Below are positions 19,794 through 28,581 of a stretch of DNA of 64,000 nt, piece after piece. Position 1 is the first letter of the stretch; each line of letters starts with the position of its first letter. Source of the stretch: JBBRCE01 sp038205115 (lineage in GTDB: Bacteria > Planctomycetota > Planctomycetia > Pirellulales > JBBRCE01); assembly GCA_038205115.1 (NCBI GenBank), contig JBBRCE010000024.1, forward strand, positions 1-64,000. Reading direction: 5' to 3'. The notes beneath the pieces were generated by a model. That model did not search any database and was not told the DNA's origin. It worked only from the letters and a program-made list of their open reading frames with translations. The position numbers and the translations under genes were made by a program.

Positions 19794-19871
19794 TTGCCGC
19801 AGTCGCGGCGAAGTCGATATTGCCGCAGTCGCGGCGGAATTTGCTTTGCCGCAGTCGCGGCGGATGGAAGT
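19794..19871. repeat. Three tandem 26-bp units, each a GC-rich hairpin
   Basis: The core TTGCCGCAGTCGCGGCG starts at 19794, 19820 and 19846, a period of exactly 26 bp. Each core folds as GCCGC-AGTC-GCGGC (5-bp stem, 4-base loop). The 9 bp between cores differ. The array fills the gap between the convergent lexA and lipoprotein genes, so it may serve as a bidirectional terminator or mRNA end protector, or be a small dispersed repeat that has multiplied here. Confidence 0.75.
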
Positions 19872-19894
19872 ATTTTCGGTGGTTGGGGTCAGGC

Positions 19895-20374
19895 TTATTT
19901 CATTGCCGGAGCGGTCGGTTTGCTGGCGACCGCTTCGGAAGTGGCTGGCTCTTTTTCTGCGTCGTTGCCGTCCAATCGCAGAACCGCGACGAGTTGTTTT
20001 TCGTCGGCGCGGGACATCGGCCGGTGGCATTCTGCATGGTTGATGCCGGTCAGCAGTTCGCCGCTCCCCCAGCGGACAATCTGTACGATGCGGTTATTGT
20101 GGTACATCCGCAGTTCGACCTCCGCGCCCTTGGGGGCGACTAGGCGGTAGGGCCGCCAATTTTCTTTGTAATTGTCAAGCAGCGTCGTGATCGCGGCAAC
20201 ATGCTGCGGGTCTTTGATTGTATGCAGTCGCGGCGTGTCAGAATTCATGCGAGAATCTTTGACGACGATTTGCGTGACGCTGTCGTTGTCCGGAAAACTG
20301 GCCGTCCGCAGAGGCGCGCAGCCGCACATCAGGGAACTTAAGATCAGCACTGCGAGCGCGAGGCGATTGTTCAC
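19895..20374 (-). CDS. Small predicted lipoprotein
   Basis: A 159-residue protein. The first 20 residues are a lipoprotein signal peptide with a lipobox-like SLMCGC, the last Cys (about residue 19) being the likely acylated residue. The mature part contains a plain alpha/beta stretch with LHTIKDPQHVAAITTLL and KGAEVELRMYHNNRIVQIVRWG, and a Glu/Pro/Ala-rich tail. I do not recognise a family. The gene converges on lexA, with three hairpin repeats between their stops. Confidence 0.65.
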   Translation of the reverse strand: MNNRLALAVLILSSLMCGCAPLRTASFPDNDSVTQIVVKDSRMNSDTPRLHTIKDPQHVAAITTLLDNYKENWRPYRLVAPKGAEVELRMYHNNRIVQIVRWGSGELLTGINHAECHRPMSRADEKQLVAVLRLDGNDAEKEPATSEAVASKPTAPAMK

Positions 20375-20439
20375 GTTTGCGTCCTGCTAACGTTGGAAAA
20401 AACTTCTTACCGCGTGCCATCCGTGGCAACAGCGTACGT

Positions 20440-20700
20440 TCAAAGCGATTTTCTGGTCTGCAGCGCTCGCCGCAGCTCGTTTGGCATTTCCAATTTCGCT
20501 ACGGCCGGCTCTCGGCGCAGAGCAGCCGCGACTTGCGCGAACTGCTCGGCTGGCGACTGAGCCAAATCGACAAACAACCATTTCTGGCCTTTGATTTCGC
20601 ACGGGCCGCCGCCCGATCCACCCAGCCATTCTTCGCGGATGCGGAATCCCAACTGTTTGGCCGCAAGCGCCGCATGCTCGAGCAATTCGACGGTATGCAT
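20440..20700 (-). CDS. Short conserved-looking hypothetical protein
   Basis: An 86-residue protein. I start it at the ATG; a GTG directly before it is equally possible. It is compact, with a helix (TVELLEHAALAAKQLGFRI), the phrase WLGGSGGGPCEIKGQKWLFVD and a C-terminal helix. From memory, proteins with a very similar EEWLGGxGGGxCEIKGQKW core occur across planctomycetes, but I cannot run the search that would prove it. No function is known to me. The single Cys in GGGPCEIKG is the only reactive-looking residue. Confidence 0.6.
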   Translation of the reverse strand: MHTVELLEHAALAAKQLGFRIREEWLGGSGGGPCEIKGQKWLFVDLAQSPAEQFAQVAAALRREPAVAKLEMPNELRRALQTRKSL

Positions 20701-20703
20701 CAC

Positions 20704-21003
20704 TGACGCTCACATGGTATTTCGCATCGTGCGACCAAAAGCGGCGGGATTATAGCGAGCCCGGGTTTAGTTGCCCAGGCAGATCGGACGATAAACTCTG
20801 AGAAGGCGCAACCGAATGTGAGGCAATGAGTTAAGTCGCGGACGCGGGGCAGTCCTGGCAATCGAGAAGGCCAGGGCAGTTCCGGTAGACTTGGCCGAGT
20901 GAGATTAGAATCGCGACGTTTAGCTTCGGCACCTTCGGCCGTGGCGATCCGCCGCAGTGGCTTACTAGCATTCAACGACGAATCGGATTGGAAGGTGGAC
21001 GGC
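20704..21003. other. Divergent intergenic region
   Basis: I see no gene. A small hairpin CCTGGC (20854-20859) with GCCAGG (20870-20875) lies about 130 bp before the kinase start. The in-frame GTG at 20899 upstream of the kinase is not favoured because its leader residues look random and it lacks a ribosome-binding site. Confidence 0.4.
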
Positions 21004-21861
21004 ATGGGCGGATCGGAAGACATTCAGTCGTTGCAGCAACAGGTCGAAGTGCTGAAGCAGCAACTCGCCCAGGCGCATAAAATGACGGCGCTCGGCGAGT
21101 TGATGAGCACCACCACGCACGAGTTCAACAACGTGCTGATGACGATCATCAACTATGCCAAGATGGGCATGCGGCACCACGATTCGGCCACACGCGATAA
21201 GGCGTTTGACAAAATCTTGGCTGCTGGCAATCGCGCGGCGCGAATCACCAACGGCATTTTGGGAGTCGCCCGCAATCGCCCACTGACGCTCGAACCGACC
21301 GATCTGGCCAAGCTGATCGACGATTCACTCGTGCTACTGGAGCGCGAGATGAACAAATTTCGGATCAAAGTCGAGCAGCAACTGGAAAAAGTTCCGCCGG
21401 CTATGGCCAGTGGCAACCAAATCCAGCAAGTGCTGCTGAATCTGCTGATCAATGCGCGGCAAGCGATGCCGAGCGGTGGACAATTGCAAATTCGCCTGAG
21501 TCACGATGTCGCGAGCCAAACCGTCGATCTGACAGTTCGAGACAGCGGTTGCGGGATCGAGGCGGAAAAGCTTCGCAAAATCTTCGATCCGTTTTACAGC
21601 ACCAAGTCTGGCCCCGACTCGACCGGCAAAGGCGGTACCGGGCTGGGGCTTTCGATGTGCCGGGAGATCATCGAAGCTCACCGCGGCCGGATTCGTGTCG
21701 AGAGCACCGTGGGACGCGGCACCTCGTTTACGATCAAGCTGCCGGTTGCCGGCGTCAGTTCGACAGGTACCACCACGCCCGTGGCCACCAACAGCTTGGC
21801 CAACGTCGCTACGAATACCGCGATCGCGCCGCCGCTGGGAAAATCATCCACCAACCGCTGA
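21004..21861 (+). CDS. Soluble sensor histidine kinase (orphan)
   Basis: A 285-residue protein with no membrane segment. Start at ATG giving MGGSEDIQSL, preceded by GGAAGGTGG. Residues 5-30 form a short coiled coil (LQQQVEVLKQQLAQAHK), then the HisKA H-box THEFNNVL with phospho-acceptor His39. The HATPase domain has the N box NLLINARQAM, G1 DSGCGIE, F box FDPFYSTK and G2 GTGLGLSM. The tail after KLPVAG is Thr/Ser/Ala-rich and likely disordered. No receiver protein is encoded next to it, so the partner must be elsewhere. A kinase without a sensor domain usually takes its signal from another protein through the coiled coil. Confidence 0.9.
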   Translation: MGGSEDIQSLQQQVEVLKQQLAQAHKMTALGELMSTTTHEFNNVLMTIINYAKMGMRHHDSATRDKAFDKILAAGNRAARITNGILGVARNRPLTLEPTDLAKLIDDSLVLLEREMNKFRIKVEQQLEKVPPAMASGNQIQQVLLNLLINARQAMPSGGQLQIRLSHDVASQTVDLTVRDSGCGIEAEKLRKIFDPFYSTKSGPDSTGKGGTGLGLSMCREIIEAHRGRIRVESTVGRGTSFTIKLPVAGVSSTGTTTPVATNSLANVATNTAIAPPLGKSSTNR

Positions 21862-22005
21862 GCGGCGATCGCGGATTTGTTCAGTTGGCGTTAGGATTGC
21901 CGCAGGTCGCTTGCGGGCAAATGGTCTTGCGTTACGATTAGGTGAAACTTGCGCGGGGCTCAGTGGCCTGACGCTAACTCCGCTGACCGTAACGGAAGAT
22001 TGACC

Positions 22006-22497
22006 ATGTCGATGAAAGATACGCTGATTCCGCTCTACGAATTTAATCGTGGGCGAACGCTGGGCCTGCTTAAGCAGATCGAAGACTTGCCCGATCCGCA
22101 GGCCGCGCTGGCTTGGCGACCAGGCCCCGGCCGGGCGCACATCGGCTGGCAGATCATGCACGTGGCGATCACCGAAGAATTGATTGCCACGGAGCGATTA
22201 GCGCCGGAGAAGAAGCCGCGCTGGCCGGATTTGCTGGCTCGTTTTCGCGGTGGCAGCACGCCCGACGACAACGTGCCGAATCTGGCAGCGTTGCGGCAGA
22301 CGCTGGGTGACGCGCGATCCAACTTGCTGGACACGGTAACAGCTTTTCCTGCGGAAAAGCTGAGCGAGATCGTGCCTTCGCTGGCCGAACGCAAGATTAC
22401 GGGCCTGATGATGCTGCAGATCATCGCCTGGCATGAGTCACACCATCATGGCCAGTCGCATATTACGTTGAATCTGTATAAGAATCGGCAATCCTGA
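22006..22497 (+). CDS. DinB-like four-helix metal-binding protein
   Basis: A 163-residue protein starting at ATG giving MSMKDTLIPL. It has the DinB/YfiT four-helix pattern with possible metal ligands: His in GWQIMHVAI (about 48) and the cluster WHESHHHGQSH near residues 141-151. Members use zinc or nickel and include thiol-dependent transferases; most are of unknown function. The name DinB reflects damage induction in Bacillus, but no TGTAC cluster like that of lexA is seen upstream here. Confidence 0.8.
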   Translation: MSMKDTLIPLYEFNRGRTLGLLKQIEDLPDPQAALAWRPGPGRAHIGWQIMHVAITEELIATERLAPEKKPRWPDLLARFRGGSTPDDNVPNLAALRQTLGDARSNLLDTVTAFPAEKLSEIVPSLAERKITGLMMLQIIAWHESHHHGQSHITLNLYKNRQS

Positions 22498-22590
22498 TCT
22501 TCTCAATCGCGGCAGGCGGTTTTTGCGGCGCCCGACATTCGATTTCGGCGGACGAGTACAACGGGCGAGCGAGCGGGAGCGCTGTGTTTC

Positions 22591-24435
22591 ATGGAGTTTC
22601 GCCGAGTTTGGGGACAAGCGGCCGCTGCGGTGGCGGACCGTACCCGCCGCATCCACTGGGTCGATCTACTGATTTTAATCGGGCTGGCAGGCCTGATTTA
22701 CCAGGCCACCATCATCGGCGGAGAATGGAAGGCCGATCAGCACACCAAGGCGGAGATCGATCTCTCGCCGGTCTCGCTGCTGCAGTACACGCTGTTTTCG
22801 CTGTCTCGCGGGCTGATTGCCTACATCTGCTCGTTGCTGTTCACGCTCGTCTATGGCTACTACGCCGCCAAAGACCCCATCGCGGAGCGTTTGCTGGTGC
22901 CGCTGCTGGATATTTTACAGAGCATTCCCGTACTCAGTTTCATGCCAGGCGTGGTCTTGCTGCTGGTCAAATTATTTCCCAACAGTAATGCCGGCTTGGA
23001 ACTGGCCGCGATTCTAATGATCTTCACGGGCCAGGCTTGGAACATGACGTTCAGCTTTTACCACTCGGTGAAGTCGGTGCCGCTGGATCAACGCGAAGTG
23101 GCCACCATCTATCGCATGAACTGGTGGCAGCGCTTCCGCTGGGTCGAGCTTCCCTATTCGACCATGGGGCTGGTTTGGAACAGCATGATGAGTATGGCCG
23201 GCGGCTGGTTTTTTCTGATGATCAGCGAATCGTTTTCGCTGGGCGAGGGCAAAAACTTCCGCCTGCCGGGCTTGGGCTCGTATATGAGTGTGGCCGTCAA
23301 ACGCGGCGACACCTGGGCGATGGTCTGGGCCGTGTTGGCGATGTTTACCATGATCATTGCGCTGGATCAGTTGCTGTGGCGACCGGTGGTGGTTTGGGCG
23401 CAAAAATTTCGCATCGAAGAGGGCGGCAATCAGGTCAAAATGACTTCTTGGATGCTCGACTTCTTGCGGCGCTCGAAGGTCATTGAATTTTTTCAAAACC
23501 TGCTGGCCAAATTCGAACGGCAATCGGCCAAGCCAGCCAAATCAACCGAAGTCGTCAAGCCGCCGCAGCCCGTGCCGGCCTGGCTCTCGTGGACGGCTAT
23601 TGGCCTGTTCGGGATGATCTTCGCGTACGGAGGTTGGAAACTGCTCGATTTACTTAGCAGTGTCCCGCGCGGTCAGTGGTTGAGCATCGGCATCGCGGGC
23701 GGTTGGACACTGGGACGGGTGTTGATTTCGCTGGTCTTGGGCACGCTGTGGGCGCTGCCAGCCGGACTGGCCATTGGTCTCTCGCCAAAACTTTCGCGGG
23801 TGTTGCAGCCCGTGGTGCAAGTGCTGGCCTCGTTTCCCGCGCCGATGTTGTTTCCGGCCGTGATTGCCGTGCTGGCTTGGTCGGGCGTTCCGCTGGGCTG
23901 GGGTAGCATCGTGCTGATGCTGCTCGGCACGCAGTGGTACATTTTGTTTAACGTGATCGCCGGATCGATGGCCATTCCGTCGGATCTCAAAGAAGCATCT
24001 AATAGTTTCAGCATTCGCGGTTGGCAACGGTTCCGCGTGCTGTATTTTCCGGCGGTGCTTTCGTATCTGGTTACCGGCTGGGTCACGGCGGCCGGGGGCG
24101 CTTGGAATGCGAGCATCGTTTCCGAATATGTCACGATGCGGGCGTCGGTCGAGGAGCGTCAGCGGGCGCACGAACAAACCGTTGCGGCAATTTCCCAGCG
24201 TCCGGATGCCGCGCGAGACGATGCCGCGCGGGACGACGTACAAGAGCCCAAGGGCGAGGTCATCCAAGTCGATCACGGGTTGGGCGCGCTGATCAGCGAG
24301 GCTGCCGATTCGCAAAATTTCTCGCTGCTGGCCGCCAGTACGCTGGTCATGTCGATCATCGTCGTAACATTCAATCGTACGGTTTGGCGACGAATTTATC
24401 ACGTCGCGGAAACGCGATATTCATTAAATAAGTAA
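22591..24435 (+). CDS. ABC transporter permease, two fused BPD_transp_1 halves (nitrate/taurine type)
   Basis: A 614-residue membrane protein made of two permease domains in one chain, residues about 20-265 and about 335-600, joined by a charged linker (KPAKSTEVVKPPQPVP). Each half has the EAA-like cytoplasmic loop: REVATIYRMNWWQRFRWVELP in the first and KEASNSFSIRGWQRFRVLYFP in the second, which contacts the ATPase. A hydrophilic insertion near 520-570 carries a repeat of DAARDD. The fused form is known in the NitT/TauT family. It is followed by the ATPase gene after 15 bp. No binding protein gene is near. Confidence 0.88.
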   Translation: MEFRRVWGQAAAAVADRTRRIHWVDLLILIGLAGLIYQATIIGGEWKADQHTKAEIDLSPVSLLQYTLFSLSRGLIAYICSLLFTLVYGYYAAKDPIAERLLVPLLDILQSIPVLSFMPGVVLLLVKLFPNSNAGLELAAILMIFTGQAWNMTFSFYHSVKSVPLDQREVATIYRMNWWQRFRWVELPYSTMGLVWNSMMSMAGGWFFLMISESFSLGEGKNFRLPGLGSYMSVAVKRGDTWAMVWAVLAMFTMIIALDQLLWRPVVVWAQKFRIEEGGNQVKMTSWMLDFLRRSKVIEFFQNLLAKFERQSAKPAKSTEVVKPPQPVPAWLSWTAIGLFGMIFAYGGWKLLDLLSSVPRGQWLSIGIAGGWTLGRVLISLVLGTLWALPAGLAIGLSPKLSRVLQPVVQVLASFPAPMLFPAVIAVLAWSGVPLGWGSIVLMLLGTQWYILFNVIAGSMAIPSDLKEASNSFSIRGWQRFRVLYFPAVLSYLVTGWVTAAGGAWNASIVSEYVTMRASVEERQRAHEQTVAAISQRPDAARDDAARDDVQEPKGEVIQVDHGLGALISEAADSQNFSLLAASTLVMSIIVVTFNRTVWRRIYHVAETRYSLNK

Positions 24436-24450
24436 CTCCCGAGCCGTGCT

Positions 24451-25773
24451 ATGGCCGCAAATCTGAAACCCACAACGCCGCCGGCCGCCAGTGGCGAATC
24501 GCTGTGCGAACTACACGCGGTTAACCACGATTTTCTACAGCCCAATGGGCAAGCGCGGCGCGTGCTGGACAACGTCACGTTGGCCGTCAAGCCGGACGAA
24601 ATCGTGGCGCTGCTTGGTCCGTCGGGCTGCGGCAAGTCAACCATCTTGCGGATTTTAGCCGGGCTGTTCGAGCCCACCAGTGGCCGGGTGAGTTATCACG
24701 GCAAGCCGCTGCACGGGCTGAATCCAGGCGTGGCGATTGTCTTTCAAAGCTTTGCGCTTTATCCCTGGATGACCGTTACGCAAAATATTCGCGTGGTCTT
24801 GAAGGCGGCCGGCATGCCGCTGGACGAAATCGAAAAGCGCACCAATCACGTCATTCGCCTAGTTGGCCTGGCCGGCTTCGAAGATACGTATCCCCGCGAA
24901 TTGTCTGGCGGCATGAAACAGCGCGTTGGCATGGCCCGCGCGCTCTCGGTCGATCCCGAAATTCTGATGCTCGATGAGCCGTTCAGCCAGGTCGATGCAT
25001 TGACGGCCGAAAGTTTGCGATCCGAGGTGATCGACATCTGGTCGTCGACGGATCGGAATCCTTCGTCGATTTTAATGGTCAGCCACGACATCAAAGAAGT
25101 CGCATACATGGCGGATCGAATTGTCATATTGGGTGCCAATCCGGGCGTGATTCGCACAATTGTCGAAAACAAGCTGCCGCGGCCCCGCGATTATCGCTCA
25201 TTCGGATTTACCAAGTTGGTGGATCAGTTGCACGAATTGATTACCGGCATCGAACTGCCTGACGAGGCGCCCACTCTGTTGATTGAGTCGCTGCCGGATG
25301 CCACGGGCAGCGAGATTATTGGTCTACTGGAATATCTGGCGGCCCGGGGCGGTCGTGAAGACGTGTTCCGAATTGCTGCCGACACGCACAACGAATTCGG
25401 GCATGTCATCAACATTGTCGAAGGCGCGGAAATGCTGGGATTTGTCGATACGCCCAAGCGCAACGTGGTGCTCGAAGCCGAAGGTCTGCGGTTTGTGGCT
25501 GCAACCGCCGACGAGCAAAAAGGCCTGTGGCGCAAACAACTGCTGGAACTGCGGTTGTTCAAGATCATTTACGAAGCGCTCCTGCGTACGCCCGAGCACG
25601 AGATCGACAAGGACTTTGTTCTGGAGACGATCTTGTTGCATCTGCCGCAAGAGAACTACGAAAAAATGTTTCAGACGATCATTCGCTGGTCGCGGTATGG
25701 GAATTTGTTTTCTTACGATGAAAACACCGAGATGGTTGCGTTGCAAGAAGAGTCGCAACCGCTCGCCAGTTGA
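24451..25773 (+). CDS. ABC transporter ATPase with AAA-associated C-terminal domain
   Basis: A 440-residue protein. Residues about 18-265 are an ABC ATPase of the nitrate/sulfonate/taurine type: Walker A GPSGCGKST at 56-64, Q-loop VFQSFALYPW, signature LSGGMKQ at 151-157, Walker B ILMLDEPFSQ at 171-180 and the switch His in VSHD. Residues about 280-425 form an extra domain that matches what I know as the AAA-associated C-terminal domain (often a regulatory or ligand-sensing part of such ATPases). It overlaps no gene and lies 15 bp behind the permease, so the two are one unit. Substrate unknown. Confidence 0.9.
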   Translation: MAANLKPTTPPAASGESLCELHAVNHDFLQPNGQARRVLDNVTLAVKPDEIVALLGPSGCGKSTILRILAGLFEPTSGRVSYHGKPLHGLNPGVAIVFQSFALYPWMTVTQNIRVVLKAAGMPLDEIEKRTNHVIRLVGLAGFEDTYPRELSGGMKQRVGMARALSVDPEILMLDEPFSQVDALTAESLRSEVIDIWSSTDRNPSSILMVSHDIKEVAYMADRIVILGANPGVIRTIVENKLPRPRDYRSFGFTKLVDQLHELITGIELPDEAPTLLIESLPDATGSEIIGLLEYLAARGGREDVFRIAADTHNEFGHVINIVEGAEMLGFVDTPKRNVVLEAEGLRFVAATADEQKGLWRKQLLELRLFKIIYEALLRTPEHEIDKDFVLETILLHLPQENYEKMFQTIIRWSRYGNLFSYDENTEMVALQEESQPLAS

Positions 25774-25962
25774 AGCTGCGGTTAATGCGCGGCCGTCGCC
25801 AGCGGTTAGCGGCAGTGACCGATTTACCCGCGCCATGCCGCGCTGCCGCTTGCCTTATCTGGTTTGCGCATACAATAAGACAATCGCCGGCGCGGCAATC
25901 GAAGTCGCGCGGACCAAACACCTTCCGACAACCCGGGCAGCGGCAAGCAATTGCCTTGGATA

Positions 25963-27372
25963 ATGACCACTAAACCGAAGAATCTGCGGGATTTACGTGC
26001 CAGTGGCTGGAAATCGAAGACTGTCAAAGACGAACTACGTGGGAACTTCCTGCGGATGCTGGCGGAAAACGAAGAATTGTATCCCGGCATTGTCGGCTAT
26101 CAAGACACGGTCATTCCAGAAATTAACATCGCGCTGATCGCCGGGCATGACATGCTCTTTTTGGGCGAAAAAGGCCAGGCCAAGAGCCGCCTGATGCGTT
26201 CGCTGGTGCAATTTCTCGATGCCGAAATTCCTTATCTCGACTTGCCGGATGTGCCGGTACACGACGATCCGTTTCATCCGATCACCGGCCCCAGCAAGCG
26301 CTTCTTAGCCACGCACGACGAGTCCGACGTGCCCATTGCCTGGTGGAGCCGCGAAGGCCGATACGCGGAGCGGCTCGCGCCAGGCACTAAGTTTGCCGAC
26401 ATCATTGGCGAGATCGACCCGGCCAAGCTGGCGGGTGGCGCCAGCATGGCCACTGAAGAGGCGCTGCACTTTGGCTTGATTCCGCGAATGCATCGCGGCA
26501 TCTTTGCGATGAACGAATTGCCGGAACTCGACGAACTGGTGCAAGTGGGCCTGTTCAATATTTTGGAAGAGCGCGATGTGCAAATTCGCGGCTTTCCCGT
26601 GCAGTTCGATATCGATGTGCTGATTTTGTTTTCGGCCAATCCGTCGACCTACAACCGTAGTGGCAAAGTCATCCCGCAGCTCAAAGATCGGATCGGCTCG
26701 GTCATCCATACGCATTATCCACGCGAACGCGAGCTGGGCATTCAGATCATGGAGCAAGAGTCCGGCATCGATCTGGCCGGACAATTTCCGGTTAACGTGC
26801 CATACTTCATGCGCGAGATCATCGAGCAGATCAGCATCTCGGCCCGCAAATCGAAGTTCATCGATCACCAGTCAGGTGTCAGCGCGCGATTCAGCATTGC
26901 CAATTATCGGACCATGATTGCCAGCGCGCGTCAGCGGGCCGCGCGATTGGGCGAAAATCCGGCCGTGCCGCGGATAAGCGACCTAGGGCATCTTTATTCC
27001 TCTTCGCTCGGTAAGCTCGAACTCGACATGATGGGCAGTCATCAAATGACCGAGCGGCAAGTGCTCGACGCCGTGATGGCCGAAGCGATCGGCAAGGTGT
27101 TCGAAGAATATGTCGATCAGCATGGCTTGCAGGAAATTTCGCAAATCTTCAAGCAAGGCGTGAAGATCGAAGTTGGCGATTTGCTGCCATCCAGTCAATA
27201 TGCCGAACGCCTGGAACGCGTGCCGCCGGCTTGGGATAAAGCGTTTGAGGTCAATTCCGGCAGCGACGTCGCGGTGCGTGCGGCCTGTGTGGAATTTGTA
27301 TTGGCCGGCCTTTACGCCACGGATCGGATTTCACGCTCGCAATCGCATGGCCGCATCGTGTACGATCTGTAA
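25963..27372 (+). CDS. MoxR-like / magnesium-chelatase-type AAA ATPase
   Basis: A 469-residue ATPase. Start at ATG giving MTTKPKNLRD (a TTG four codons upstream is less likely). The Walker A motif is GEKGQAKS at 68-75, with the MoxR-type phrase IFAMNELPELDELVQVGLFNILEERD holding Walker B and the helix-2 insert region, then FSANPSTYNRSGKVIPQLKDRIGS. Proteins of this type usually pair with a von Willebrand A partner to load metals or remodel complexes. No such partner is encoded next to it; the neighbours are an ABC transporter and arfB. Confidence 0.88.
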   Translation: MTTKPKNLRDLRASGWKSKTVKDELRGNFLRMLAENEELYPGIVGYQDTVIPEINIALIAGHDMLFLGEKGQAKSRLMRSLVQFLDAEIPYLDLPDVPVHDDPFHPITGPSKRFLATHDESDVPIAWWSREGRYAERLAPGTKFADIIGEIDPAKLAGGASMATEEALHFGLIPRMHRGIFAMNELPELDELVQVGLFNILEERDVQIRGFPVQFDIDVLILFSANPSTYNRSGKVIPQLKDRIGSVIHTHYPRERELGIQIMEQESGIDLAGQFPVNVPYFMREIIEQISISARKSKFIDHQSGVSARFSIANYRTMIASARQRAARLGENPAVPRISDLGHLYSSSLGKLELDMMGSHQMTERQVLDAVMAEAIGKVFEEYVDQHGLQEISQIFKQGVKIEVGDLLPSSQYAERLERVPPAWDKAFEVNSGSDVAVRAACVEFVLAGLYATDRISRSQSHGRIVYDL

Positions 27373-27461
27373 CACGCGACACGGTCGAATCGCCTGCTTT
27401 TTTTGGGCAGCACCGTTCGGTCGCGCGAACGTAATTGCGGTTTGAACGGTCCGTTATCGCT

Positions 27462-27884
27462 ATGTTGTTTGTCGAACCCAATATCCAAATTCCGGCTAGC
27501 GAGTTGGATTTCACTTTCGTTCGCAGTTCCGGCCCGGGCGGCCAGAATGTCAACAAGGTGAATTCCAAAGCCGTGCTGCGCTGGGCCGTTGCCGCCAGCC
27601 CGAGTTTGCCCGGCGCCGTGAAGGCGCGTTTCTTGACCAAATTCGCCTCGCGTTTGACCGTCGAGGGCGAAATTCTGGTCAACAGTCAGCGTTACCGCGA
27701 TCAGGCCCGCAACATTCAGGACTGTCGTGAAAAACTGCAAGCCATGATCGCCGCGGTTGCGACGCCGCCAATCAAACGGCGCGCTACAAAACCATCGTTT
27801 GGCAGTGTGCAGCGGCGGTTGACAACCAAGCGCACGCAGAGCAATCGCAAGAACCAGCGACGCACGCCGCTAGACGACGAATAA
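27462..27884 (+). CDS. arfB: ArfB/YaeJ-type ribosome rescue peptidyl-tRNA hydrolase
   Basis: A 140-residue protein starting at ATG giving MLFVEPNIQI. The class-I release factor catalytic domain has the GGQ motif at 26-28 in RSSGPGGQNVNKVNSK. The C-terminus is a long basic tail (KRRATKPSFGSV, then KRTQSNRKNQRR), which in ArfB enters the empty mRNA channel of stalled ribosomes. It would release nascent chains from non-stop ribosomes. No codon-recognition domain is present, as expected. Confidence 0.92.
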   Translation: MLFVEPNIQIPASELDFTFVRSSGPGGQNVNKVNSKAVLRWAVAASPSLPGAVKARFLTKFASRLTVEGEILVNSQRYRDQARNIQDCREKLQAMIAAVATPPIKRRATKPSFGSVQRRLTTKRTQSNRKNQRRTPLDDE

Positions 27885-27911
27885 CCGGCACTGTGACGCG
27901 ACGAAGTGCGT

Positions 27912-28112
27912 TTACTTCAAGCCGAAGTAAGTGGCCAATTGCTGCTCGACTTTAATCGACTCCTCGGCCGCCCGTTCGCCAAACACCTGGCTGCCGGCTT
28001 CCAAACGATGCGTTTTATCGGACGTCGAATAAAGATTTCTGGCGACGGCTTGAAGAAAAACCCGGCAACGCGGCAGCTCCCGTCGATGCCGGAATGGCTG
28101 ACCGACGATCAA
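27912..28112 (-). CDS. Possible small gene or gene remnant
   Basis: A 66-residue frame with a TTG start, lying 13 bp behind the anti-sigma-like gene. Its last 35 codons (LEAGSQVFGERAAEES and onwards to the stop) have the codon choice and amphipathic helix character of a true coding region. There is no ATG or good ribosome-binding site, and the frame stays open upstream to a TGA inside the preceding gene. It may be a small translationally coupled protein or the decayed end of a larger gene. No family recognised. Confidence 0.3.
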   Translation of the reverse strand: MIVGQPFRHRRELPRCRVFLQAVARNLYSTSDKTHRLEAGSQVFGERAAEESIKVEQQLATYFGLK

Positions 28113-28125
28113 TGCCGACTCGATG

Positions 28126-28581
28126 TTAACGCAAAAACATCACGGCGATCACCGCCCGACCAATGGCCGCAAGCAGCAAGCTCAGCGCCACCACGGCCGC
28201 CATGATTGACGTCAAGCTGTGCGGCCTGGATTGAAGCTGCGGTTGCGGGGCAATTTTAGGCTGCGGTGCCGCGAGGCGTTTGGGTTTGCCGACAGAAACG
28301 GCCAGTTGCCGCGACGCGCCGTTGAGGTCGCTCCAATAGGCTGGCAGCGCCAAGCTTTCTTCGGTGGTGACGGATTCTTGTTCAACGTCATCGGCCGGTC
28401 GTAACGCCTCGGCCAGACGCCGACAACCAGGGCAGCGCAATATGTGCGACTCGACGGCACCGTCGCTGCTATGACCGGTCGGAAACGGGCCACGCGTCAG
28501 AATTCCAAAAACCCGATCGCAGTCCACGGCCGATCTCCCCAAGCCATGTCGCAAATGACCTTCAACTGGAACAAATTCCAT
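28126..28581 (-). CDS. Putative anti-sigma factor (ZAS-type zinc motif, one TM helix)
   Basis: A 151-residue protein. The N-terminal part has Cys21 in DCDRVF and the motif HILRCPGC (His46, Cys50, Cys53), the H-x3-C-x2-C signature of zinc-binding anti-sigma factors. A Pro/Gln-rich linker follows, then one hydrophobic helix at about 121-149, which would anchor it in the membrane. No ECF sigma factor gene is next to it, so the partner is unknown and the zinc finger could have another role. Confidence 0.6.
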   Translation of the reverse strand: MEFVPVEGHLRHGLGRSAVDCDRVFGILTRGPFPTGHSSDGAVESHILRCPGCRRLAEALRPADDVEQESVTTEESLALPAYWSDLNGASRQLAVSVGKPKRLAAPQPKIAPQPQLQSRPHSLTSIMAAVVALSLLLAAIGRAVIAVMFLR

